The position numbers were made by a program, and so were the translations under genes. Of a DNA stretch of 64,000 nucleotides, positions 17,195-25,883 are shown piece after piece. Within the stretch, counting starts at the first letter, position 1, and every line of letters starts with the position of its first letter. Source of the DNA: Thiocapsa imhoffii (GTDB taxonomy: Bacteria; Pseudomonadota; Gammaproteobacteria; Chromatiales; Chromatiaceae). The stretch spans positions 1-64,000 of the forward strand of contig NZ_NRSD01000017.1 of NCBI RefSeq assembly GCF_016583985.1, given 5' to 3'. The notes below the pieces were generated by a model. The model was given only the letters and a program-made list of their open reading frames with translations, was not told where the DNA came from and did no database searches.

Positions 17195-18400
17195 ATGCGC
17201 GCCTTCTGCCTTCGTTTGGCCCTGCCGGTCGTATTCATCTCGATTGGATCCCTGCTGACGGGCACGGTGGCCGCGATCGACCTGGCCGAACAGGCGCCCG
17301 AGGTCTATGAGGTGCGTCCCGGCGACACCCTCTGGTCCATCGCGGGACGGTTTCTCCGCGACCCCTGGCGCTGGCCCGAGGTCTGGGAGGCGAACGACGC
17401 GGTGGGCGACCCCAATCTGATCTATCCGGGGGAGCGCTTGCGCTTGACCCAGGTGGGCGGTGAGCCACGGGTCCGGCGTGACTGGACGCAGGGGGGTGGG
17501 GATGGGATGCGGACGGTGCGGCTCCATCCGCGGGTGCGCACCAGTGCCCTGGATGCACCGGTTCCGACCATCCCGGTCGCCTCGATCGCGCCCTTTCTGA
17601 GCCAGCCCTGGGTAGCGGATTCCGATGACATCAAGCGCGTGCCCTATGTTGTTGGATTTCCCGATGATCGCACCATCGCCGGCCCCTATGACGCGGTGTT
17701 CGTCCGGCGCATTCCCACGACCCAGGTGGTCGAGTTCGAGATCCTGCGCCCGGGTGACCCGTTACGCGATCCCGATAACAACCGCATCCTGGGGTATGAG
17801 GCCACCTTCATCGCCAACGCCGTATTGGAGCGCACGGGCGATCCCGCGATCCTGCGGGTGACGAGCGCGGAGCGCGAGGTTGCGATCGGTGATCGGGTCA
17901 TCCCCGCCTCGCTCGAGGCACCGCTGGAGAACTTCCTCCCCCGGCCGGGGCCGGCGGGCACGCGTGGACGCATCATCTCGGTGATGAACGGGGTCACGCA
18001 GATTGGTCAATATGACATCGTCGTCCTCAATCTTGGCCAGCGCGACCGCCTGGTCGCGGGCAGTGTCTTTGAAATCTTCCGTGGCGGGGAGCGGACACGC
18101 GACGAAGTGCGCGATGGCACCGCGAGTTGGAATTGGCGCGAGCAGAGCCCGCTGGATGGGGCTTTCTGGATGGGCGAGGACTGGTCCTTTGCCGGCTGGT
18201 TGCGCGATGCGCCCGATCCCAACACGCCCTTACCCCTGCATGCCGAATTGGAGCATGATCGCACTACCTATGTTCGTCCCTTTCAGCGGGCTGGGATCCT
18301 GATGGTGTTTCGCACCTTCGAGCGGGTGAGTTTCGCGCTGGTCCTGAATGCGCGCACCGCGATTCGCGTTGGCGATCAGGTCGAGCCACCCGAGTCCTGA
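17195..18400 (+). CDS. Exported LysM peptidoglycan-binding protein
   Basis: A 401-residue protein with a signal peptide (about 1-27), one LysM domain (YEVRPGDTLWSIAGRFLRDPWRWPEVWEAN to GERLRL, about residues 38-86) and a long C-terminal region without a recognised domain, perhaps beta-rich. It should bind peptidoglycan in the periplasm. It sits directly upstream of dprA, a gene order conserved across Gammaproteobacteria, in the opposite direction to def. GGGAG precedes the ATG with good spacing. Its exact role is unknown. Confidence 0.88.
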   Translation: MRAFCLRLALPVVFISIGSLLTGTVAAIDLAEQAPEVYEVRPGDTLWSIAGRFLRDPWRWPEVWEANDAVGDPNLIYPGERLRLTQVGGEPRVRRDWTQGGGDGMRTVRLHPRVRTSALDAPVPTIPVASIAPFLSQPWVADSDDIKRVPYVVGFPDDRTIAGPYDAVFVRRIPTTQVVEFEILRPGDPLRDPDNNRILGYEATFIANAVLERTGDPAILRVTSAEREVAIGDRVIPASLEAPLENFLPRPGPAGTRGRIISVMNGVTQIGQYDIVVLNLGQRDRLVAGSVFEIFRGGERTRDEVRDGTASWNWREQSPLDGAFWMGEDWSFAGWLRDAPDPNTPLPLHAELEHDRTTYVRPFQRAGILMVFRTFERVSFALVLNARTAIRVGDQVEPPES

Positions 18401-18446
18401 GCGTGACGGACCAGGGCGAGCCGAGGGCGCGGGTGGTCGGGTGGAC

Positions 18447-19598
18447 ATGAGCGACACCGCGCCTGTCATTGCCGACTGGGTCGCGCTCATGGCCGCCCCT
18501 GGGGTCGGGCCGCGCACCGCCGCTGGCTTGCTCGAACGGTTCGGATCACCCGCCGTGATCCTGGCCGCGGCGCGTGATGAACTGCGGCATGCCGGGCTGC
18601 GGCCCGAGGCGATCGAGGCGATCAAGCAACCGAATGGCGCGGTGATCGAGCAGGTCTTGTCCTGGCTCGAGCAACCCGGGGCCCATGCCATCGTGCGTTC
18701 CGACCCGCGCTATCCGCCCCGCCTCGGGGAGATCCCGGATGCGCCCATGCTGCTGTACGTGCGCGGTGATCCGAGTCTGTTGGCGGAGCCCCAGATCGCG
18801 ATCGTGGGCACTCGCAATCCGACCCCCAATGGGATCGAAACGACCCATGACTTCGCGCAACGCTTGACCGCGGACGGGTTGCTCATCACCAGTGGCCTGG
18901 CGCTCGGGGTCGATGGCGCCGCGCATGAAGGGGCGCTCGCGGTGGGTCGCACCATCGCGGTGCTCGGGACCGGGCCGGATCTCGTCTATCCCGCGGTGCA
19001 TCGCCATTTGGCACGGCGGATCGCCGACCAGGGCGCGCTGGTCAGTGAATATTTGCCCGGCCAGGGCCCCCTGGCGCGCCACTTTCCACGACGCAATCGC
19101 ATCATCAGTGGTCTCAGTGTCGGTGTCCTGGTCACGGAGGCGGCCTTGAAAAGCGGCTCCTTGATCACGGCGCGTTATGCGTTGGAGCAGGGGCGGGAGG
19201 TGTTCGCCGTGCCCGGCTCGATTCGCAACCCCATGGCACGGGGGTGTCATGCGCTGATTCGCGATGGCGCGCGACTCGTCGAGGAGCCTAGTGAGTTGGT
19301 GGCCGAGTTGGCGCCGCTGTTGCGTGATCTGCTGGAGCGCAACGACTCCCCCCCAGCAGCCCCAGCGGCCCCCGCGGCGGCCGCTGGAACCCCCTCCGGC
19401 GCTCCCTCCGGAGCTGGTTTGGACGCGGACTATCTCGCCCTGCTCGAGGCCATGGGTTTCGATCCGGTTGCGCCGGACGAGTTGATCCTGCGCAGCGGAC
19501 GCAGTGCCCGAGAGGTTTCGTCCATGTTATTGGTATTGGAACTCGGGGGTCATGTATCATCGCTGCCTGGGGGGCGTTTTTGCCGTCTTCGCGCGTGA
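18447..19598 (+). CDS. dprA: DNA-processing protein DprA
   Basis: A 383-residue DprA/Smf protein that loads RecA onto incoming single-stranded DNA in natural transformation. It has an N-terminal helix-hairpin-helix-like region (ALMAAPGVGPRTAAGLLERFGS), the Rossmann-like Smf core (AIVGTRNPTPNG, TSGLALGVDGAAHEGAL, LGTGPDLVYP, EYLPGQGPLARHFPRRNRI) and a C-terminal winged-helix domain after an alanine/proline-rich linker (about residues 305-330). The ATG at 18447 is preferred; the upstream in-frame extension overlaps the LysM gene. It lies in the LysM-dprA-smg-topA order. Confidence 0.95.
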   Translation: MSDTAPVIADWVALMAAPGVGPRTAAGLLERFGSPAVILAAARDELRHAGLRPEAIEAIKQPNGAVIEQVLSWLEQPGAHAIVRSDPRYPPRLGEIPDAPMLLYVRGDPSLLAEPQIAIVGTRNPTPNGIETTHDFAQRLTADGLLITSGLALGVDGAAHEGALAVGRTIAVLGTGPDLVYPAVHRHLARRIADQGALVSEYLPGQGPLARHFPRRNRIISGLSVGVLVTEAALKSGSLITARYALEQGREVFAVPGSIRNPMARGCHALIRDGARLVEEPSELVAELAPLLRDLLERNDSPPAAPAAPAAAAGTPSGAPSGAGLDADYLALLEAMGFDPVAPDELILRSGRSAREVSSMLLVLELGGHVSSLPGGRFCRLRA

Positions 19599-19690
19599 TC
19601 GGTCGTTGCCGCGATCATCACGGGGCGTTCGGATGTCGTGCATGCCCGTTCCCGTTGGCCCTTGGGCTGACATCGCCCACGAGGTTGTTG

Positions 19691-20167
19691 ATGTTCGAAA
19701 ACATGGTCGATGTATTGATTTACCTCTATGAGAACTACATGGATGGTGAGGTTCGGCCACCCTCGGATCAGGGTGAGCTGGAGGATGAGCTGACTCAGGC
19801 TGGGTTTACGCCCAGCGAGATTGAGAAGGCCTTCCGGTGGCTCGATGAACTCGCCGAGGGCGCCGAGCGGCCGCATTATCACGACCATGCCATTGGTTCG
19901 ATCCGGGTATACAGTCCGCTCGAGTGCCGCAAACTCGACGTCGACGCGCGCGGGTTGCTGCTGTTCTTGGAGCAGACCGGGATTCTCGATCCGGTCAGTC
20001 GCGAGTTGGTCATCGACCGTGTGCTCGCGATCGACGACGGCCTCGTCAGCCTTGATGAGGTGAAGTGGGTGGTGCTGCTGGTGCTGATGAATCGCCCCGG
20101 GCGGGAGGATGCCTTCTCGCAGATGGAAGAACTCGTCTACAACCCGGAGCCGCCCGCCCTGCACTGA
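19691..20167 (+). CDS. smg: Smg family protein (DUF494)
   Basis: A 158-residue DUF494 protein (MFENMVDVLIYLYENYMDGE at the start, LDVDARGLLLFLEQTGILDPVSRELVIDRVLA in the middle). Its molecular function is unknown, but the gene is almost always between dprA and topA, as here. GAGG lies 6 bases before the ATG at 19691. It may be co-transcribed with dprA, 92 bp upstream. Confidence 0.93.
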   Translation: MFENMVDVLIYLYENYMDGEVRPPSDQGELEDELTQAGFTPSEIEKAFRWLDELAEGAERPHYHDHAIGSIRVYSPLECRKLDVDARGLLLFLEQTGILDPVSRELVIDRVLAIDDGLVSLDEVKWVVLLVLMNRPGREDAFSQMEELVYNPEPPALH

Positions 20168-20700
20168 TCGCGCTGCGTGCGGCCCCGGCCCTCGCGAGGC
20201 GCGGAGGCGACCTCGACCTGGATCGCCGACGGGGGCGATGGTTCGCGTCATCCGATGCGTGCGGCAAAGCCTCCCCAGCCGTGTGCGGGTTTGCGGCTGG
20301 GCGTGGCTGGATCCATCACGCTGGCCTGGTATGACGACAGCATACCGCGCAGTCGGCCCCTCTGCATTGCCCGCCCGACCGTCTGATCCAACGGCCCGCG
20401 GCCGTGACCCGATGAACCGAACGCTTGGTCATCGCAGACCAGACGCGTGTTCACACACTCTTCTCGCGCAGGAACTCGGCGCGCTGCTGCCTATCCGATC
20501 GATGAGGTGTCCGCGGCGGTCCTGCTCGCGCACCGCTCAAGTGGTTTGTCTTGGGCACGTCCGCGTGAGCACAACCGCCAGGATCGCGGCGCAGGCGACT
20601 GCCCGCCTGCTCCTCGGTCAAGACCGCGGCATGTCAGTGCTTGACTCGCCGCCGCGCAGTGGGTTTACCTAGATCAACGCTATCCGTTCGCCGACACATT
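20168..20700. other. 533-bp intergenic region between smg and topA
   Basis: Unusually long for this compact cluster. I see no convincing gene: frames here lack family features and ribosome binding sites. It holds a 6-bp stem-loop (GGTATG..CATACC, 20328-20346) without a T tract and a promoter-like TTGACT at 20641. No tRNA or repeat element was recognised. Confidence 0.55.
20641..20671 (+). promoter_or_regulatory. Candidate topA promoter
   Basis: TTGACT (20641-20646) is a good -35. Possible -10 elements are TTTACC (17-bp spacer) or TACCTA (19-bp spacer), both weak. It lies 30-60 bp before the topA ATG, a sensible place. Unproven. Confidence 0.35.
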
Positions 20701-23010
20701 ATGAATCTCGTCATCGTTGAATCTCCGGCCAAGGCCAAGACCATCGAGAAGTATCTCGGACCTGATTTCGAGGTCATCGCGTCCTATGGCCATGTGCGCG
20801 ACCTCGTGCCCAAGGAGGGCGCGGTCGATCCCGAGCATGGTTTCGCGATGAAATATCAGATCATCGACCGCAACGAGAAACACGTTCAAGCGATCGCGAA
20901 AAAGCTCAAGGGTGCCGATTCGCTCTATCTGGCGACCGACCCGGATCGCGAGGGGGAGGCCATCTCTTGGCATCTCTACGAGCTCTTGAAGAGCCGGCGT
21001 CAACTCGGTCAGCGGCCTGTCTATCGGGTCGTTTTCAACGAGATCACCAAACGTGCGGTGCAGGAGGCGATCGCCAACCCCCGCGAGCTGTCCTACGATC
21101 TGGTCAATGCGCAGCAAGCCCGACGGGCGCTCGACTACCTGGTCGGGTTCAATCTGTCGCCACTGCTGTGGAAGAAGATCCGGCGGGGGCTCTCCGCGGG
21201 CCGGGTGCAGAGTCCCGCGTTGCGTCTGATCTGTGAGCGAGAAGCGGAGATCGAGGCCTTCGTCCAGCGCGAGTATTGGAGCATCGAGGCCGATATCGAG
21301 AAGGCGGAGCGACGCTTTAGCGCGCGGCTGGTGACGTTCGCGGGCACCAAGATCGAACAGTTCAGCGTGACCGATGCCGCCCGCGCCGAGCATGTTCAGC
21401 AGGTGCTCGAGCAGTCCGCTGCCGGTTTCTTGCGGGTCGAGGAGGTCGAGCGCAAACAGCGCAAGCGCAATCCGGCGCCGCCCTTCATCACCTCGACCTT
21501 GCAGCAAGAGGCGGCCCGTAAGCTCGGGTTCACGGCACAGCGCACCATGCGCGTTGCCCAGCAGCTGTACGAGGGCGTCGATGTCGGCAGTGGCCCAATC
21601 GGACTCATCACCTACATGCGAACCGATTCGGTGAATCTCGCCCAAGAGGCCCTCGCCGAGATCCGGGCCTTTGTCGAGGAACGCTATGGTGCCGATCACC
21701 TTCCGCCTCAGCCGCGCGTCTACAAGACCAAGGCAAAGAATGCCCAGGAGGCGCACGAGGCGATCCGCCCGACCTCGGTCTACCAGGTGCCGGCACAGAT
21801 CCGCGCCCAGCTCAGTGCGGATCAGTTCAAGCTCTACGAGCTCATCTGGAAGCGGACCCTGGCCTCGCAAATGACCCATGCCCTGATCAATCAGGTGGCG
21901 ATTACCCTGAGCGCGGGCGCGGAGCATCTGTTTCGTGCAACCGGTTCGACGGTCGCCGAGCCGGGGTTCATGCGGATCTATCTAGAAGGCCGTGATGATG
22001 CCCAGAGTGCCGACGATGACGAGGAACGGATGCTCCCGGATCTGGCCGTCGGCGAGCGTGTCACGCTCCTGGCGATCCGTCCCGAACAGCATTTCACCGA
22101 GCCACCACCCCGTTACTCCGAGGCGTCGCTGGTGAAGGCGCTCGAGGAGTTCGGGATTGGGCGGCCATCGACCTATGCCTCGATCATCTCGACCCTGCAG
22201 GATCGTGAATATGTCGTGCTCGACACCAAGCGCTTCGTGCCGACGGATGTGGGGCGGGTGGTCAACCGCTTCTTGACCGACTATTTCACCTCCTATGTCG
22301 ATTACGATTTCACGGCGCGGCTCGAGGACGAACTCGATGCGGTGTCACGCGGCGAGGGGGATTGGATTCCATTGCTCGAACAGTTCTGGAAGCCATTCAA
22401 GGAGCGTGTCGATCACACCGAGGTGTCGGTCAAACGCAGTGATGTGACCCAGGAACCCATCGACGAGGCGTGCCCGAAGTGCGGGGGGCAGTTGTCGATC
22501 CGTCTCGGTCGCAATGGGCGCTTCATCGGTTGCACCCACTATCCGGAGTGCGATTACACCCGGGATCTCAATCCGGACAAGGCCGAGGCCGAGGCGCCGG
22601 AGGTGATCGAGGGACGTGCCTGTCCGCAGTGTGGAGCGGCACTCGAGATCAAGCGCGGACGCTATGGGAAGTTCATCGGTTGCAGTGCGTATCCGACCTG
22701 CAAGCACATCGAGCCCCTAGAGAAACCGCAAGATACGGGCGTGACCTGTCCGAAGTGCACTAAGGGAACCTTGCAGAAGAAGAAGTCACGCAAAGGCAAG
22801 ATCTTCTATTCTTGTTCGACCTATCCGAAGTGCGACTATGCGGTCTGGGACGAACCGATTGCCGAGCCCTGTCCACGCTGTGGTTGGGCGGTCTTGACGC
22901 TCAAGACGACCAAGACCAAGGGAAGTTCGAAGGTGTGTCCTCAAAAGGAGTGCGGCTTTCGCGAAAGTCTCGACGAGCCATCACCGCAAGAGACCGCCAC
23001 CTCGGCGTGA
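20701..23010 (+). CDS. topA: DNA topoisomerase I
   Basis: A 769-residue type IA topoisomerase that relaxes negative supercoils. It has a Toprim domain (NLVIVESPAKAKTIEKYLG, DPDREGEAISWHL), the catalytic tyrosine in ITYMRTDSVNLA, and four C-terminal zinc-ribbon-like motifs (CPKCGG.., CPQCGA.., CPKCTK.., CPRCGW.., about residues 590-755), the last with a divergent second half. The ATG at 20701 begins at the conserved NLVIVES; an upstream in-frame start at 20641 is not preferred. It converges on moaA with 5 bp between the stops. Confidence 0.97.
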   Translation: MNLVIVESPAKAKTIEKYLGPDFEVIASYGHVRDLVPKEGAVDPEHGFAMKYQIIDRNEKHVQAIAKKLKGADSLYLATDPDREGEAISWHLYELLKSRRQLGQRPVYRVVFNEITKRAVQEAIANPRELSYDLVNAQQARRALDYLVGFNLSPLLWKKIRRGLSAGRVQSPALRLICEREAEIEAFVQREYWSIEADIEKAERRFSARLVTFAGTKIEQFSVTDAARAEHVQQVLEQSAAGFLRVEEVERKQRKRNPAPPFITSTLQQEAARKLGFTAQRTMRVAQQLYEGVDVGSGPIGLITYMRTDSVNLAQEALAEIRAFVEERYGADHLPPQPRVYKTKAKNAQEAHEAIRPTSVYQVPAQIRAQLSADQFKLYELIWKRTLASQMTHALINQVAITLSAGAEHLFRATGSTVAEPGFMRIYLEGRDDAQSADDDEERMLPDLAVGERVTLLAIRPEQHFTEPPPRYSEASLVKALEEFGIGRPSTYASIISTLQDREYVVLDTKRFVPTDVGRVVNRFLTDYFTSYVDYDFTARLEDELDAVSRGEGDWIPLLEQFWKPFKERVDHTEVSVKRSDVTQEPIDEACPKCGGQLSIRLGRNGRFIGCTHYPECDYTRDLNPDKAEAEAPEVIEGRACPQCGAALEIKRGRYGKFIGCSAYPTCKHIEPLEKPQDTGVTCPKCTKGTLQKKKSRKGKIFYSCSTYPKCDYAVWDEPIAEPCPRCGWAVLTLKTTKTKGSSKVCPQKECGFRESLDEPSPQETATSA

Positions 23011-23015
23011 TGGAT

Positions 23016-24002
23016 TCATCCTCCGGTGGCGGACATGAAGCGGATGACCTTCTCGGGACGATCCTTGAACTCGTGACGCTCCGGTTTGAGTGCAATGGCT
23101 CGTTTGAGATGGTCGAGCAGATCCGCGTCGCTGATGCCGTCACGCAATAAGGGCCTTAGGGCGTAGCTGTTCTCCTGACCGAGACAGAGATACAGGGTAC
23201 CGTCGACGGTGAGTCGCACGCGGTTGCAGGTCTCGCAGAAGTGCTGTGAGATCGGCGTGATAAAACCGATGCGGGTGTCGGTGCCGGCGACGCGATCATA
23301 GCGCGCCGGTCCCCCGCCCGGCAGGATGTCGGGGATGAGTTCGACCTGGCGCGCGAGGCGGCGGCGCACCTGCCCGAGGTCCACATACTGATCTTGCGCG
23401 GCGCGACCCGTGGTGCCCATGGGCATCGTCTCGATCAGCCGCAGGGTGAAGCCGTGTTCGGTACAGTAGGCGAGGATCGCTTCGATCTCGTCCTCGTTGA
23501 CCCCGCGCATCACCACCGTGTTGACCCGAATCGGTGCAAAACCCACCACCTTGGCCGCGGCGATGCCGGCGAGGACCTTCGCTAGATCACCACCGGTGAT
23601 GGATCGGAAGACCTCGGGGCGCAGGCTGTCGAGGCTGACGTTTAAGCGCTTGACCCCGGCCCGATGAAGGGGTTCGGCCAGTTCCGCCATGCGCGTACAG
23701 TTGCTCGAGATCGAGAGATCGTCCAGACCGGGGAGGGCGGAGAGGCGTGCCGCCAGCTCCGGGAGATGACGTCGGACCAGGGGTTCGCCACCCGTGATCC
23801 GCACATGGCGAACCCCCATCAGGGTAAAGGCGCCGATGATCCGCTGGATCTCATCGAAGGTGAGCCAATGCTCGGGCACTTCGAAGCCCTTAAATCCCTT
23901 TGGCAGACAGTAATCACATCTGAGATCGCAGCGATCCGTCACGGAGAGCCGCAGATAGGCAATGCGCCGACCGAAGGGGTCAATTAGGTTGTGCTCACGC
24001 AT
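23016..24002 (-). CDS. moaA: GTP 3',8-cyclase MoaA
   Basis: A 328-residue radical-SAM enzyme, first step of molybdenum cofactor synthesis. The N-terminal cluster motif is CDLRCDYC (CX3CX2C), followed by the SAM-binding GGEPLVR. The C-terminal second cluster is formed by the CETCNRVRLTVDGTLYLCLG region. The protein ends in GG, as needed for MoaA function. No other moa gene is adjacent. Its stop is 5 bp from the topA stop, convergent. Confidence 0.96.
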   Translation of the reverse strand: MREHNLIDPFGRRIAYLRLSVTDRCDLRCDYCLPKGFKGFEVPEHWLTFDEIQRIIGAFTLMGVRHVRITGGEPLVRRHLPELAARLSALPGLDDLSISSNCTRMAELAEPLHRAGVKRLNVSLDSLRPEVFRSITGGDLAKVLAGIAAAKVVGFAPIRVNTVVMRGVNEDEIEAILAYCTEHGFTLRLIETMPMGTTGRAAQDQYVDLGQVRRRLARQVELIPDILPGGGPARYDRVAGTDTRIGFITPISQHFCETCNRVRLTVDGTLYLCLGQENSYALRPLLRDGISDADLLDHLKRAIALKPERHEFKDRPEKVIRFMSATGG

Positions 24003-24087
24003 GGGCTGATCCGATGAACCAGGTGATCGATCGAGGCCGCGATGTGGGTGACCAGCGTCCGCGCCATGTCAGTGCGTGTGGCGGCGG

Positions 24088-24972
24088 TCAAGTTGCCGTC
24101 AGTCGCTGCTCGGCCTCGCGGTATTTCGCGGCGGTGCGCGCAATGATGTCATCAGGAAGCATGGGGGCCGGCGGCCGCTTATCCCAGTCGAGCGTCTCAA
24201 GATGATCGCGCACGTACTGCTTGTCGAAGCTCGGTGGACTCATCCCGGGGCGATAGTGATCCGCCGGCCAGAAGCGGGAGGAATCCGGCGTGAGCAGTTC
24301 GTCGATGAGGACCAGTGCTCCGGCGTCGTCCACGCCGAACTCCATCTTGGTGTCGGCGATGATGATCCCCCGCGTGAGGGCATAGGCCGCACTCTCGCGA
24401 TAGATGCTCAGGCTCATGTCGCGGACCTGAGCCGCGAGGTCAGCCCCCATCAATTCGACGGTGTGTGCGAACTCGACATTCTCATCGTGTCCGCCCACTT
24501 CAGCTTTTGTCGATGGGGTGTAAATGGGTTCGGGCAGCCGGTCGGCCTGCCGCAGACCAGGGGGTAAGGGGATCCCGCAGATCGCTCCGGTGCGCTGATA
24601 CTCGGACCAGCCCGAACCGATCAGATAGCCACGCACGATGGCCTCGACGGGTAGTGGACGGAGGCGGCGCACGATCATGGCGCGATCGCCAAGGGCGGCG
24701 AGGACCGAGGGATCGTGGATGAATGCGGCGACGGGGGTGTCGCAGAGATGATTGGCAATCAGGTGGGCCGTGCGGGCGAACCAGAACCGCGAGAGTCGGG
24801 TCAAGACCTCGCCCTTGCCGGGAATCGGCTGGGGTAGGACGACATCGAATGCGGAGAGCCGGTCGCTGGCAACGATCAACAGATGCTCGGAATCGATCTC
24901 ATAGAGATCGCGCACCTTGCCGCGTCCGAGCAGGCGCAGGCTGTCGATGTGGGATTGGTGAAGTGCGCTCAT
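24088..24972 (-). CDS. purC: SAICAR synthetase
   Basis: A 294-residue phosphoribosylaminoimidazole-succinocarboxamide synthase of the longer, single-domain class. Motifs include [13 protein letters not shown] (ATP loop), [35 protein letters not shown] and the C-terminal [10 protein letters not shown]. It acts in de novo purine synthesis. The start at 24972 ([15 protein letters not shown]) has AGGGA upstream; a further in-frame extension to 25146 runs into a palindromic repeat and is rejected. Confidence 0.95.
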   Translation of the reverse strand: MSALHQSHIDSLRLLGRGKVRDLYEIDSEHLLIVASDRLSAFDVVLPQPIPGKGEVLTRLSRFWFARTAHLIANHLCDTPVAAFIHDPSVLAALGDRAMIVRRLRPLPVEAIVRGYLIGSGWSEYQRTGAICGIPLPPGLRQADRLPEPIYTPSTKAEVGGHDENVEFAHTVELMGADLAAQVRDMSLSIYRESAAYALTRGIIIADTKMEFGVDDAGALVLIDELLTPDSSRFWPADHYRPGMSPPSFDKQYVRDHLETLDWDKRPPAPMLPDDIIARTAAKYREAEQRLTAT

Positions 24973-25362
24973 GGTGCTGGTCCCTGGTTCATCAATCGCA
25001 GAGTATACCCAAGGGCGTTGGCGCGTCGCCTGTCCTGTGATGGGGCCCTGGCGTCGGCCGTTCGATCCCAGGAACCCATGCCCGTGCGGTTGCGGGTCGG
25101 CCAGCGGTCGCGGGGGACGCCGTGAATCCATCCCTGGAGGCTTCACGGCGGCATCCGTGCCGCCGAGACCCCCCCCCCCCGCGACCGCTGGCCGACCCGC
25201 AACCAGCCGATCATCGAAAGTCTTTTGGGGATGGTTTCGATGGTTGGGTGCGAATGGCTAGGATCGTCATGACCTCTGCGCGGAGACCGAGCGATGCGAG
25301 CCTTCCATTCACTGCTGTGTGGGATATGCTGTCTTTTATCGAGCTTTTGGAGTGTTCAGGCG
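24973..25362. other. Intergenic region with a palindromic element
   Basis: This 390-bp divergent region between purC and ridA contains no supported gene. Most of its left part is the 117-bp inverted-repeat element at 25088-25204. Confidence 0.6.
25088..25204. repeat. 117-bp palindromic MITE-like element
   Basis: Perfect 29-bp terminal inverted repeats (25088-25116 and 25176-25204) enclose two nested inverted repeats: CGCCGTGAA/TTCACGGCG (25118-25126, 25142-25150) and CGGCGGCA/TGCCGCCG (25146-25153, 25158-25165). A run of 12 C residues (25169-25180) overlaps the inner end of the right arm. The structure is that of a non-coding dispersed repeat able to form a cruciform or long RNA hairpin. No target-site duplication was recognised. 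Confidence 0.85.
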
Positions 25363-25749
25363 ATGAGTCGAAACGTGATCAAGACCGATCAGGCGCCCGC
25401 GGCGATCGGAACCTATTCCCAGGCCGTGCGGGTCGGCGAAACCGTCTATCTGTCGGGTCAGATCCCACTTGTGCCGGAAACCATGGAGTTGGTCTCGGGG
25501 GATATGGAGGCGGAGATCCGCCGTGTTTTCGAGAATCTGCGTGCCGTGGCCCATGCCGCGAACGGCAGCCTGGCCGATGTCGTCAAACTCAATGTTTTTT
25601 TGACCGATCTGTCGTTTTTCCCCTTGGTCAACGAGGTGATGGCGGAGTATTTCGAGGAGCCCTATCCAGCACGCGCGGCCATTGGTGTGGCGTCCCTGCC
25701 GAAAGGTGCGCGGGTCGAAATGGATGCCATTATGGTTCTCGGTGATTGA
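25363..25749 (+). CDS. ridA: RidA family enamine/imine deaminase
   Basis: A 128-residue RidA/YjgF protein that hydrolyses reactive 2-aminoacrylate and related enamines. Family features are [17 protein letters not shown] at the N terminus, [12 protein letters not shown], and the C-terminal [23 protein letters not shown], including the conserved catalytic arginine. The start at 25363 (MSRNVIKTD) fits the family; an upstream in-frame start would add an apparent hydrophobic leader of 23 residues, which is unlikely for this cytoplasmic protein. Confidence 0.92.
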   Translation: MSRNVIKTDQAPAAIGTYSQAVRVGETVYLSGQIPLVPETMELVSGDMEAEIRRVFENLRAVAHAANGSLADVVKLNVFLTDLSFFPLVNEVMAEYFEEPYPARAAIGVASLPKGARVEMDAIMVLGD

Positions 25750-25822
25750 CTGGCGGTCGTGCCCCTGCCCTTCGGTGGGGCGGCGTGGCCCGGTCCACAC
25801 CGCAAGGCTCGCCCCGGGTGAA

Positions 25823-25850
25823 TTGATTTACGGCATGAGTCCTTTAGTAT
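25823..25850 (+). promoter_or_regulatory. Candidate mltB promoter
   Basis: TTGATT (25823-25828), 16-bp spacer, TAGTAT (25845-25850); an alternative -10 is TATAGA at 25848. It lies about 35-60 bp before the mltB start. Sequence match only. Confidence 0.4.
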
Positions 25851-25883
25851 AGAGCGCCGCTGAATTCAAATTCGAGGTTGTTC

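Noticed and set aside
20328..20346. Stem-loop GGTATG/CATACC as an intrinsic terminator for smg
   Set aside because: Only a 6-bp stem, 160 bp after the stop and without a T tract.
24973..25146. N-terminal extension of PurC through the palindromic element
   Set aside because: The added residues come from the inverted repeat and do not match PurC; the ATG at 24972 has a ribosome binding site.
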